NCBI GenBank assembly: GCA_964006375.1 | Contig: OZ023264.1 | Span: 16,440,225-16,504,224 of the forward strand | Direction: 5' to 3' | Length of the DNA: 64,000 nucleotides | From: Tillus elongatus | Taxonomy: Eukaryota > Arthropoda > Insecta > Coleoptera > Cleridae | Part shown: positions 16,356 through 25,904 of the stretch, piece by piece | How the letters are laid out: every line of letters begins with the position of its first letter | Numbering within the stretch: the first letter of the stretch is position 1 | Notes under the pieces: generated by a model | Told to the model about the DNA's origin: nothing | The model's input: the letters and a program-made list of their open reading frames with translations, nothing else | Databases searched by the model: none | Translations under genes and position numbers: made by a program

Positions 16356-16403
16356 CCACGGATCTCCCCATTAGTGAATTTTTTTAAGAAAATTCACTAA
16401 TAA
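16275..16403 (+). repeat. TA-core (TA)n and short right arm
   Basis: (TA)n to 16353, then CTCCCCATTAGTGAATTTTT and AGAAAATTCACTAA, the terminal hairpin. The mariner pieces on the left lie within the TA tract of this repeat. Confidence 0.65.
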
Positions 16404-17659
16404 CTACGAATACCTGGATTTTTGACATTAATGTAGGATACCGTTAAGCTCGTGATATAAATAATTGTTTTTGGAGAGACGTTGAAAGGAGCAAACACTA
16501 TAAAGGCGAGTCTAAGTCATGGATTGTCGTAGGAGGTGTGAAGTGGAAAAAATCGAAGTAACTGGTAAACGCAAAAGGAATAAAGGCCAAAGTTCAGAGA
16601 TATTCTCAAATGTGTAAATGTTTTCACAAGGCACCTAATAAAAACAGAGGCAGTGATGGATAAAATCCCTGTAAGCAGTCCAATATTTTTGTATAATAAT
16701 TTTTTATGATGAGACCTCCAAAAAATCTGACTATACATAATATAACTTGGTGGCTGTAGCTTGTGATCAAGAATATTCTTCCCAAAGTTTAACGATCAAT
16801 GAGACGCCGGTGTTCCTCTGGGATCTAGAATAAAATAAGAGTCAATGAAACGAATGAAGGGTTTTCACCAGCCAACAACGAAAACGCAAGCATTTAAGAT
16901 AACCTGATGACGACATTTTTAGTAAATATATAATGTTAATTGAACAACGTAAAAAATATACAAAGTGTTTATAATTCAGAAACAACGGCACTTTTCACAC
17001 ACAACAAACATATGAATGTTTCCACTGAAGTTAATTAAAACTGGTGTACGGACAAGAGACGGTATCATAAATTTGTGTAAATAAACGTAACAGCAGTCAC
17101 CTGCGGCCTTATAATACAGGCTGTTAATTCAAATAGACTTTCCATTAGCCGTTTCTGGAGTACGGCTCAGAATTGAATTTTGAAAATTCACGCACGTGGG
17201 TTTCTCAAAAATTCCAGTTCACTGAAAATATTGACGTTAGTATGGGACTTCCAGTTATACCGGAAGTAGACGTCAACTTTCTTATTTCAAATGGAAGGTG
17301 GTTTTTCATTACGGATCTAGATTACTCGTCAAATTTTATGGTAGATTTTACTAACATGTTTTGTCATTTTTCTCAACCATTTTCGAGATACTTGCCTTTT
17401 TTTAAATTTATTTAAAAACTTTGTCACAGTTTCACACCTGTATCTCTCTTATTTTTCAGCCTGAAGAGTTTCAATTTTAAAGTGCGAATTATAAAATGAA
17501 TCAAAATATTTGGCATTTACTAAAGCTAGTACAATCTGGAGAGGGTGTCTGAAATAGACCGGTCAATCGACACATTTAAAACCTAATAACTCTTTTATTT
17601 TTAATAGAACACCGTATACTTTATAACGTTAGTTTATGTACTTGTTTTGTTATTTCGAA
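16404..17659. other. Mostly unassigned; decayed mariner flank
   Basis: 17260-17350 (GTAGACGTCAACTTTCTTATTTCAAATGG and following) resembles 53770-53840, suggesting the start of a decayed mariner element E. The remainder carries no recognised feature. Confidence 0.4.
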
Positions 17660-17746
17660 TGGTATCAGCATTCCCTATACCTAAGTCCCATCGATTTGAA
17701 GATGGTATCAGCATGCCCTATACCCAAGTCCCACCGATTTGAAGAT
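17660..17746 (+). repeat. 44-bp tandem duplication
   Basis: Two near-identical copies beginning GGTATCAGCAT and ending GATTTGAAGAT, differing at a few bases. Confidence 0.85.
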
Positions 17747-17859
17747 ATTTAAACACTATTTGCGTTAAGAATCAGGTTGTCTAGGACACGAACATTTTAA
17801 ACGTCATCTTCCGACATAAGTAAAATATGCGACGACTTTTGCATATAACTTTTATTTAC

Positions 17860-18260
17860 GAGGAGTATAATCGAATCGCTGAACTTCTTACGTAAAGACG
17901 AAGCTGCAGAAGTTTGGTATCAACAAGATGGAGCTCGACCACACAACTCACAGATAATAAGCGACCAATTCCAGGAAACATTTAAAGACAGATGGATAGC
18001 TAACGGTGCTCCTCATCGTTGGCCGGCCCGCTCGTCACACTTAACTCCACTAGATGTTAGTATCTGGGCGTGCATTAAGAACAAAGTTTACCAGGAAGCA
18101 CCTACTACAAAACAATATATGATAGCTAGAGTATTAGAGGCCTTAAACGCTATGGAGAAAGATTACTTTTCTCGAGCCACGGGTACCATCATTAAAATAG
18201 CCATCAAATTAAGAAGAAGAGCATGTCTACATTTGTATTACAAATGTCAGAAAACATAAT
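17860..18260 (+). pseudogene. Mariner-like transposase (element E1), C-terminal remnant
   Basis: Plus-strand reading gives VWYQQDGARPHNSQIISDQF (second Asp), FKDRWIANGAPHRWPARSSH, then LTPLDVSIWACIKNKVYQEA (third Asp) and a basic tail ending LHLYYKCQKT. The Asp spacing is again 41. The N-terminal half is not recognisable. Similar remnant at 54760-54970. Confidence 0.7.
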
Positions 18261-19239
18261 ACTTATTTACATGTCACTTTCAAAGTATATCTGACATTTA
18301 TCAAAATAATTTGTCAGTTGAATATGACATTTACTGTTGCCGTGGACTATCATTATGCACTATTGTATTACGCCTTATAAGAATCTTTGTTTTTTGGAGT
18401 ACGAAAGCTTATTTTACTGTAAAAACATTTTCCATCTCTTAACCTGAAATGGTTTTCGTTTCATTTAACGTTGTTGAAATTATTCTATTTCGTGTGAATT
18501 TTTCCGTTGCATACCTAGAACAAATTGTATTTTCCTTCAATTATAAATGATAATTTAAAGTTATATCCTATATTTTCTGTGCCCAATGTGTTGAACGGAT
18601 GCGAAACGGGAGAAGAAAATTTCATTTAAAGTTAAAATGACGAAGAGAACTTTATTCCAGGCACGAGCGTTGTTTCCATTTTTTTAAATATCAATAACAT
18701 TTATAGGCAAATTAGCAGATTAGCGTATTGCTTGTTTTTTGAATTTTTTTTTCAGAAACATGCTTAGAGGAACCCCTTTATGCATTAACCATCGGAAAAA
18801 TGCTGTGATCTCAACTCCACAATACAGTTAAGAGACCTAAAGTCAATTTGAGGTTCTGTGCAAGGTAAACATGCTACAACGAAGCTACAAATGCAAACTG
18901 TAAAAAACACACCGGCAGAAGTCCATAGAAAGGAGAAACTACTTACCAACATCGTTTCTCCATAAAAAACTTCTACATTGCACAATAGAAAAAAAAAACG
19001 CTACATAATAAGCGTAATCTGATTTCTTAAAATCGAATAAACAACTGAAACTGCTACCAAAGCATCACATAAAGGGTCTATTTTAAATTAATTTTCTGCA
19101 AATAATTTAATAAAATAATGAATATTGAAGATTGTAGCTGAAACTGAAGGCTTTTTAACTTATTTCACGACATTTACGCTGCATAGCCGTCCATGTAAGT
19201 TCTCTATCTAGAACATGTCAATTTTGACTTTTAGAATCG
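18261..19239. other. Unassigned; outer TA-core-like block near 19040-19160
   Basis: 19040-19160 matches, in the same orientation, 45620-45735 and the window start, a block that lies outside the TA-core arms in several copies. Nothing else is recognised. Confidence 0.4.
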
Positions 19240-19822
<583 letters not shown>

Positions 19823-20449
19823 AAGAAGCAAACTTATTATGTTTTAGTAGGTATGGTAAAAGGTCTAACTGGCACTAAGATCTGCCAGATTCAAACCTTA
19901 GCGATCAAAGCACTTAAAATTAGTTAGATAGGTCTCTTTCACTGGACTATATGTTAAGATATAAAACATAACCGAAAAGAATACGAGGAAAGACATTAAA
20001 AACAAAATCTGTATTCTACAGACGCGTTGTATAAATGCTTGGATTGCGGATTCGGTTGAATGATAAACCATCACACTGGGGACAAAACTTCTTCCAACAA
20101 ATGTTTGTATCGCTGGCTCTGAATTATGAGCCTAATTTCTAATGGTTGCTGACTACTGCTGAATGCTGACTACAGCCTGCTCAGCTTTCGTAACACTTGA
20201 GATTTTCACGAAGAAGAATATTTATTAACTAATGTATTACACTGTCTGCTCCTTCCGATTCAGCACCCCAGATTTATGAGACACTTCGAAAATTGCCTAC
20301 CCCACTTGCGAATAAAAATATTATGTTGAGGAAAATTGATTTTAGTATGTATCAACTACCATGGAAAACGTTTTCTTTTCACGCACAGACGACAATTATT
20401 TATGAGTGATAATGTTATTTTAAATATACGAGGTGATATTAAAAAGTTT
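19823..20449. other. Unassigned sequence
   Basis: No gene or repeat boundary seen. Confidence 0.4.
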
Positions 20450-20552
20450 TGGACGCAGCAAGTGTGTTATGGTAGCGAATTTTCATGAAATGCTTTAAAT
20501 TTGAATAACTCAGTTTAGTATAACCTAGAAAGTTGAATTTTCCTACGTGGAG
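20450..20552 (+). repeat. TA-core left-end fragment
   Basis: GGACGCAGCAAGTGTGTTAT followed by AAATTTGAATAACTCAGTTT and AGAAAGTTGAATTTT. The copy stops after about 100 bp. Confidence 0.65.
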
Positions 20553-20919
20553 GAAAAAAAGACCTCTTTAATGAAGCCACCGCCAACTATGGTTTTCATT
20601 TTTAAAAACAAAGTTTATGTCATAACTCAAAAGTTACAGATCTTTTTAAAATGTACATATTTTTGCTTTATTTAGAACATATTTATCTACAAGTTTTTCC
20701 TTTACACCTTTTCAGTTAACCCAATACTAACGCAGCTAAATGCATTTAAAGAATCGGAAAATATCAATGTTTTCAAAACATCCAGTAATCCGTGACATTT
20801 TTTATGGGAACAAAAACAGTTCTGAATTACACTCATAAAACTGCACTGCTTACCCCAGCGTTGGCTTTAGGTGAGGGTGACCCGGGCGGTCGCCCAGGGC
20901 GCCAGAGCACAGGGGCGCC

Positions 20920-21457
20920 GTGAATTTTTTAATGTTCTTTTGGATACTGTGTTTATATCTATAAAAGAAAGATTTGAACAGATGCAAGATTTTTCTACGA
21001 CGTGAAGTTCCCTGTTTAACATAAAAATGAATCAAAATAAAGAACTATTATTAAAACATTGTGCTAAATTACAGGAACAGTTAACTGTCAACTTTAAATC
21101 AGATATCGATGGCAATTTGTTGTGCGATGAAATTTTACGCCTGCAACATTATTTTGAAGACAGTCAAGCAACGCCTATTGAAGCCTTAAACTTTCTCAAG
21201 AAGCATAACCTTCAAGAATTATATCCCAACACCTGGATATCGTTGCGTATTCTGTTAACAATACCAGTGACTGTTGCAAGTGGTGAACACAGTTTTTCCA
21301 AACTGAAATTGATAAAAACCTACTTGCGGTCTACAATGTCTCAAACCAGATTGACCAGTTTGGCCTCACTATCCATGGAAAATCAAGTTGCAGAAAACCT
21401 AGATTTTGCTTGTCTTATTAGAGAATTTGCTAATAAAAAAGCTAGAACAGTAATGTA
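20920..21457 (+). pseudogene. hAT transposase, C-terminal dimerisation region
   Basis: The open frame at 21027-21458 (143 aa) ends with the hAT C-terminal dimerisation domain: LYPNTWISLRILLTIPVTVASGEHSFSKLKLIKTYLRSTMSQTRL in consecutive blocks. Coding sequence extends upstream to about 20920 (FISIKERFEQMQDF) across a TGA near 21003. The DNA-binding and catalytic N-terminal regions are deleted, so it cannot be an active transposase. It resembles the ZMYM-type hAT group. The original C-terminus is displaced: the last codons recur at 23196-23211, after the nested array. Confidence 0.8.
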
Positions 21458-21477
21458 AGACTAGATGCATTCCCGCA

Positions 21478-21540
21478 ACAATTAGAACCGTAGACCGGAT
21501 TCGCTCTCATTAGAGCTCTTCAGTACGGCATACTAATTGT
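21478..21540 (-). ncRNA. Hammerhead ribozyme motif, minus unit 1 (core mutated)
   Basis: Same fold as the motif at 22939-23001, but GAAAC reads GAATC, altering the conserved A of the core and helix III closing pair. Probably inactive. Confidence 0.7.
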
Positions 21541-21786
21541 AGCAAAAATGCACCAAAAATAACACGGCTATCGTATAGCCAGTCTTAAAACACTAAGTGA
21601 GTGGTGAACGTGTCGCCACCTAGTTCGGAACCAAGTACTATGTTGTCACGTCTGCTCCAAATAACACAGAGTGTTAAAAATAGAGACAGTATACAACTAA
21701 CTAACAATTTAAAAAAAATTGTTAGCCCTGGCCCATTTCTACCCCAATATAGGGACAAAGTATGTAAGACTAGATGCATTCCCGCA

Positions 21787-21846
21787 ACAATTAGAACCGT
21801 AGACCGGTTTCGCTTTCATCAGAGCTTAGTACGGCATACTAATTGT
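21787..21846 (-). ncRNA. Hammerhead ribozyme motif, minus unit 2 (core deleted)
   Basis: Helix I and GAAACCGGTC are kept, but three bases are missing around the CTGAAGA core, so catalysis is unlikely. Confidence 0.7.
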
Positions 21847-22011
21847 AGCAAAAATGCACCAAAAATAACACGGCTATCGTATAGCCAGTCTTAAAACACC
21901 AAGTGAGTGGTGAACGTGTCGCCACCTAGTTCGGAACGACACGTTCACCACTCACTTAGTGTTTTAAGACTGGCTATACGATAGCCATGTTATTTTTGGT
22001 GCATTTTTGCT

Positions 22012-22074
22012 ACAATTAGTATGCCGTACTGAAGAGCTCTAATGAGAGCGAAACCGGTCTACGCTTCTAATTGT
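22012..22074 (+). ncRNA. Hammerhead ribozyme, plus unit 1
   Basis: CTGAAGA at 22029-22035, helix II GCTCT/AGAGC with AATG loop, GAAA, ACCGGT, and predicted cleavage after C22059. One helix I base (TACGCT instead of TACGGT) is changed. Confidence 0.75.
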
Positions 22075-22321
22075 TGCGGGAATGCATCTAGTCTTACATA
22101 CTTTGTCCCTATATTGGGGTAGAAATGGAACAGGGCTAACAATTTTTTTTTAAATTGTTATTTAGTTGTATACTGTCTCTATTTTTAACACTCTGTGTTA
22201 TTTGGAGCGGACGTGACAACATAGTACTTGGTTCCGAACTAGGTGGCGACACGTTCACCACTCACTTAGTGTTTTAAGACTGGCTATACGATAGCCGTGT
22301 TATTTTTGGTGCATTTTTGCT

Positions 22322-22384
22322 ACAATTAGTATGCCGTAATGAAGAGCTCTAATGAGAGCGAAACCGGTCTACGGTTCTAATTGT
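22322..22384 (+). ncRNA. Hammerhead ribozyme motif, plus unit 2 (C3 changed)
   Basis: The core reads ATGAAGA instead of CTGAAGA; all helices are kept. The first C of the core is normally essential, so probably inactive. Confidence 0.7.
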
Positions 22385-22630
22385 TGCGGGAATGCATCTA
22401 GTCTTACATACTTTGTCCCTATATTGGGGTAGAAATGGGCCAGGGCTAACAATTTTTTAAAAATTGTTAGTTAGTTGTATACTGTCTCTATTTTTAACAC
22501 TCTGTGTTATTTGGAGCGGACGTGACAACATAGTACTTGGTTCCGAACTAGGTGGCGACACGTTCACCACTCACTTAGTGTTTTAAGACTGGCTATACGA
22601 TAGCCGTGTTATTTTTGGTGCATTTTTGCT

Positions 22631-22693
22631 ACAATTAGTATGCCGTACTGAAGAGCTCTAATGAGAGCGAAACCGGTCTACGGTTATAATTGT
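22631..22693 (+). ncRNA. Hammerhead ribozyme, plus unit 3
   Basis: Intact core CTGAAGA (22648-22654), helix II, GAAA and helix III. Outer helix I has one change (TATAATTGT). Confidence 0.8.
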
Positions 22694-22938
22694 TGCGGGA
22701 ATGCATCTAGTCTTACATACTTTGTCCCTATATTGGGGTAGAAATGGGCCAGGACTAACAATTTTTTTAAATTGTTAGTTAGTTCTATACTGTCTATATT
22801 TTTAACACTCTGTGTTATTTGGAGCGGACGTGACAACATAGTACTTGGTTCCGAACTAGGTGGCGACACGTTCACCACTCACTTAGTGTTTTAAGACTGG
22901 CTATACGATAGCCGTGTTATTTTTGGTGCATTTTTGCT

Positions 22939-23001
22939 ACAATTAGTATGCCGTACTGAAGAGCTCTAATGAGAGCGAAACCGGTCTACGGTTCTAATTG
23001 T
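22939..23001 (+). ncRNA. Hammerhead ribozyme, plus unit 4 (intact reference copy)
   Basis: Parts in order: helix I outer arm ACAATTAG (22939-22946); loop TAT; inner arm GCCGTA (22950-22955); core CTGAAGA (22956-22962, matching CUGANGA); helix II GCTCT-AATG-AGAGC (22963-22976); GAAA (22977-22980); helix III from the last A through GT (ACCGGT, self-complementary); cleavage after C22986 in GTC; inner arm TACGGT (22987-22992); T; outer arm CTAATTGT (22994-23001). Inner arm pairs are five Watson-Crick plus one G-U; the outer arm has eight. Every conserved core base is present. Helix III is too short for a stable monomer hairpin, which suggests dimer action. Confidence 0.88.
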
Positions 23002-23415
23002 TGCGGGAATGCATCTAGTCTTACATACTTTGTCCCTATATTGGGGTAGAAATGGGCCAGGGCTAACAATTTTTTAAAATTGTTAGTTAGTTGTATACTG
23101 TCTCTATTTTTAACACTCTGTGTTATTTGGAGCGGACGTGACAACATAGTACTTGGTTCCGAACTAGGTGGCGACACGTTCTCCACTCACTTAGTGCTAG
23201 AACAGTAATGTTTTAACACGTTTCGAGTTCAACCAACTGCCAGGCAAGCTTAGAGTTATCTTAAATTTAAAACAAATGTGCTACCCAATTAACTTATTTT
23301 ATTATTTTAATATATAATTATACATAAGTATTATATCATTATCATATAATAAAGGGCGCCAAATGATTGACTCGCCCGGGGCGTCTGAGTGGTTAAGGCC
23401 GGCACTGCCTTACCC

Positions 23416-23775
23416 CATTTAACCGTCTCTCTAACTGCAGTAGTTTACGAGATCCCTGTACTAAACAAAAGTATGGAAATACCTAGACACCACTTGAACC
23501 GATAGTATGATTACACTAAAATTTGGCGCTGCTATTGCATTGCTAATGTCAATTCATATATGATATTGCCGTTGTTGCCACATTTCTCATTTTCTCTGGA
23601 ATTATACCAACTTTCATATTTTAAATTGCACACCCTGTATATTTTTGAGTTTTTAAATTTTCCCATTCATTCTGACCAACTTACATGTGACATGTCCCAT
23701 ATTCAACTCTGCTTAACCTCGAGTTGCGGTTAAATATTACTGGAAAGTACTGGAAATATAATATTGCAAGTGTTC
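23416..23775. other. Unassigned sequence
   Basis: No feature recognised between the hAT target duplication and the SINE. Confidence 0.4.
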
Positions 23776-23791
23776 TTAATATAATAAAGAA

Positions 23792-23963
23792 GCGCCTCCG
23801 TGGCCGTGCGGGAAAGTCGATTCAGACTTTCCAATATGGACTCGGGGGACGACGGTTCGAGACTCACCGGCGGCGAATGATTTTTCGAATCACTGTCGTT
23901 GTTGAGATGAGCAAAAAGGGTCAGAAATGGCCTAATTGCCAGTAAGCATCTTACCTTTACCTG
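23792..23963 (+). mobile_element. tRNA-derived SINE with 16-bp target duplications
   Basis: A 172-bp insertion between two copies of TTAATATAATAAAGAA (23776-23791 and 23964-23979). The head GCGCCTCCGTGGCCGTGCGG holds an A-box-like stretch. GGTTCGAGACTC at about 23862 is a good B box of an RNA polymerase III promoter. The 3' end finishes CTTACCTTTACCTG, presumably borrowed from a LINE partner. The 73-aa frame over it is a shadow. Confidence 0.8.
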
Positions 23964-24081
23964 TTAATATAATAAAGAAAAAACAAACAATATAACTCAT
24001 AACAAATTTTGAAAATGCTAACCACGCACTTCTTCGCAATACCCTAATCTATGTTCCAATCTCTGTGAATCGTTTTGAAGT

Positions 24082-24205
24082 ATTCCAGCTTTTTCAATTC
24101 TTCTGACCCCATTATGATCTTCTGTTGTAAGCCTTCCAAGTTTATTCCAACTTTTTCAATTCTTCTGACCCCATTATGATCTTCTGTTGTAAGCCTTCCA
24201 AGTTT
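24082..24205 (+). repeat. 62-bp tandem duplication
   Basis: Two almost identical copies containing TTCAATTCTTCTGACCCC and GTAAGCCTTCCAAGTTT. Confidence 0.9.
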
Positions 24206-24384
24206 TGGGGTTTAGATTTTTAGACAACATTTTTCAGACGACCCCTTAGAAAGAAACGTAATAAATTTAAGTCCGGTGAGTGAGCTGGTCATTATATAAA
24301 TCCTCGTCGCCCTATCTATATCTCGGGAAAAATGATGCCCTCCTTCTGCTGAGGAGGCAAGGGTCAAGCCCCTTGCGCCATTCA
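24206..24384. other. Unassigned sequence
   Basis: Some resemblance to decayed mariner sequence near 24290 (GTCCGGTGAGTGAGCTGGTC) but too short to support. Confidence 0.3.
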
Positions 24385-25241
24385 GGCACAGCTCAGCTAA
24401 CGTTTTATTTGCCTGATATTTAGATCGGCTTCATGCCCGGGATATTATATTCAAAGTATACGTAACAATTATTAATTATAGAATTAGTAGAGTTACCATT
24501 GAAACATATCCCACGACTGTTTCGGTCCTATATCACGACCTATGTTTAAAGATAAAAGAAACTATCTTAGAATCATTATTATAGATTATTGGCTTGATTT
24601 TGTTTAAATTTATGTTATATTTTATGACAGCATAATATATCTACGCTGCGTTAAAGTTGTATTTGGGTCCATCGATAAAGCTAAAAATATAGTATATTTT
24701 AATAATTGATTGAATCCCCCAGTTAAATAACAATCACTTGGCAAATTTTTATTTCATGTCGTCTATCATTTTCCATAATTGCGTCCGAGATTTTACGATT
24801 GTTGGTTTGGGTAGTATGTTTTCTGCTTGGTATTAATTTAGTTTGGTTACCGTTGATGTATGGTTTATACATGTTGTATGAATTAATCTACGCATGGCAG
24901 TTAACTACTCTGGCATTGGACTTTAACCACTAAGTCGTTTCAACGCATGTCTCCAGGATTTTATTTTTAATTTAGAAAAAACTAAAATATCGTATACCAA
25001 ATTACTTAAAATTCACAACATAGGTTTATTTGCACTATTTCTGGCCACATGTATAGTCTTATTCCAGTTACTCTGACACTTACACAAATGTAGCGTTTTC
25101 AGAAAGTTTTCCCCGATTTTCCACCAAAAAAACTGGAGCATAAAGGCTTATTAACGAACTAGACCCCTCGGTTTTCTCCCAAACACGATTTTTGCCAAGT
25201 TTGATTGAAACCAGTGTAGTATTTTTTGAGTTATCTTTCGG

Positions 25242-25333
<92 letters not shown>

Positions 25334-25500
25334 ATGTATATATACAAACATAAAAACATTTGAACGGACCCTGGTTTTCGTTTCTAGGGACCCAAATTGG
25401 CGCTCATCTGAAGAAATTTTTTCAAAAGCTTTTTATCCTGACCTCTCTATTTTTCTTAATGAAAATTCGCAAAAATGCAGCGGTTCTATTTAAAAATCTC
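24385..25500 (+). repeat. TA-core repeat, long form, copy A
   Basis: About 1.1 kb, co-linear with 51730-52770. Shared landmarks include CTTCATGCCCGGGATATTAT, TAATTGATTGAATCC, ATTTCATGTCGTCTATCATT, AAGTTTTCCCCGATTTTCCA and TTTGATTGAAA. (TA)n runs at 25246-25314 and continues into (TG)n to about 25332. The right arm GGACCCAAATTGGCGCTCAT is followed by a degenerate hairpin. No coding region; may be a fuller-length form of the family or a non-autonomous derivative. Confidence 0.7.
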
Positions 25501-25904
25501 GCATTACCTGTCCTTCTATGTTCTAACATTTTTTTTGTAGACACCTGTGTGCAATAATTAAATTTTCATGACAGATCGTGATATACCAACCTGCTGATAA
25601 ACAGCAAAGATAAACTTAGACTTCCACCTATGCTAGTCACAGAAAGAATTTTTTTTGATCAATGGATGCAACAAAGGGGTTTGAGATGCATAATATAGAA
25701 AACATTAAAAATGCTCCGAAGATGAAAATGTTAAATATAGGCTGTTGCATTTGAAAAAGCAAATTTGGTATCTGGTAAGAATCGATGTCAAAAATATTTT
25801 CAAAATGATGATCATAATTACTTATTAACATAACCCAAATTTTAGATTTCTATTTATTTTGGTTCACTGAATACTTTGCAGTCAGCAACTCTTTAGCCAA
25901 TATG
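25501..25904. other. Unassigned sequence
   Basis: No feature seen. Confidence 0.4.

Larger units (their letters stand above)
21457..23195 (+). mobile_element. Tandem ~308-bp hammerhead array (candidate metazoan retrozyme)
   Basis: About 5.6 units of 308-310 bp. The first ~1.56 units (21457-21937) run on the minus strand; the remaining ~4.1 (21938-23195) run on the plus strand, joined head to head at about 21937. The array is flanked by a 16-bp direct repeat, GCTAGAACAGTAATGT, at 21441-21456 and 23196-23211, so it entered the hAT element as one block. There is no coding sequence; short overlapping frames are shadows. Each unit holds a type I hammerhead motif. Known metazoan retrozymes are non-autonomous elements of just this layout, with multimeric units, a hammerhead per unit and target duplications. 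They are thought to move as circular RNAs copied by PLE machinery. Mobility here is inferred. Confidence 0.85.
20848..23415 (+). mobile_element. hAT DNA transposon, internally deleted, with 8-bp target duplications
   Basis: Element ends at 20856 (CAGCGTTGGCTTTAGGTG) and 23407 (reverse complement CAGTGCCGGCCTTAACCACT). Both ends continue in GC-rich inverted sequence around CGGGCG. Flanking 8-mers GCTTACCC (20848-20855) and CCTTACCC (23408-23415) are the target duplication, matching at 7 of 8 bases. Only the C-terminal transposase part remains, and a retrozyme-like array is nested at the end of that frame. The right end superficially resembles a tRNA A box but is explained as the terminal repeat. 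Confidence 0.85.

Noticed and set aside
21601..21894. ORFs of 64-97 aa within the 308-bp array (also 22684-22878 and 22986-23186)
   Set aside because: They follow the repeat, vary between units and have no domain; the unit is better explained as non-coding RNA.
21457..23195. CRISPR-like regular repeats
   Set aside because: Whole 308-bp units repeat with no variable spacers, in a eukaryotic context.
23371..23407. tRNA-Leu/Ser-like A box (CTGAGTGGTTAAGG)
   Set aside because: It is the right terminal repeat of the hAT element, matching the left end and followed by the target duplication.
25151..25351. Telomere-like or regulatory (TG)n after (TA)n
   Set aside because: Short compound microsatellite within a repeat; no sign of function.
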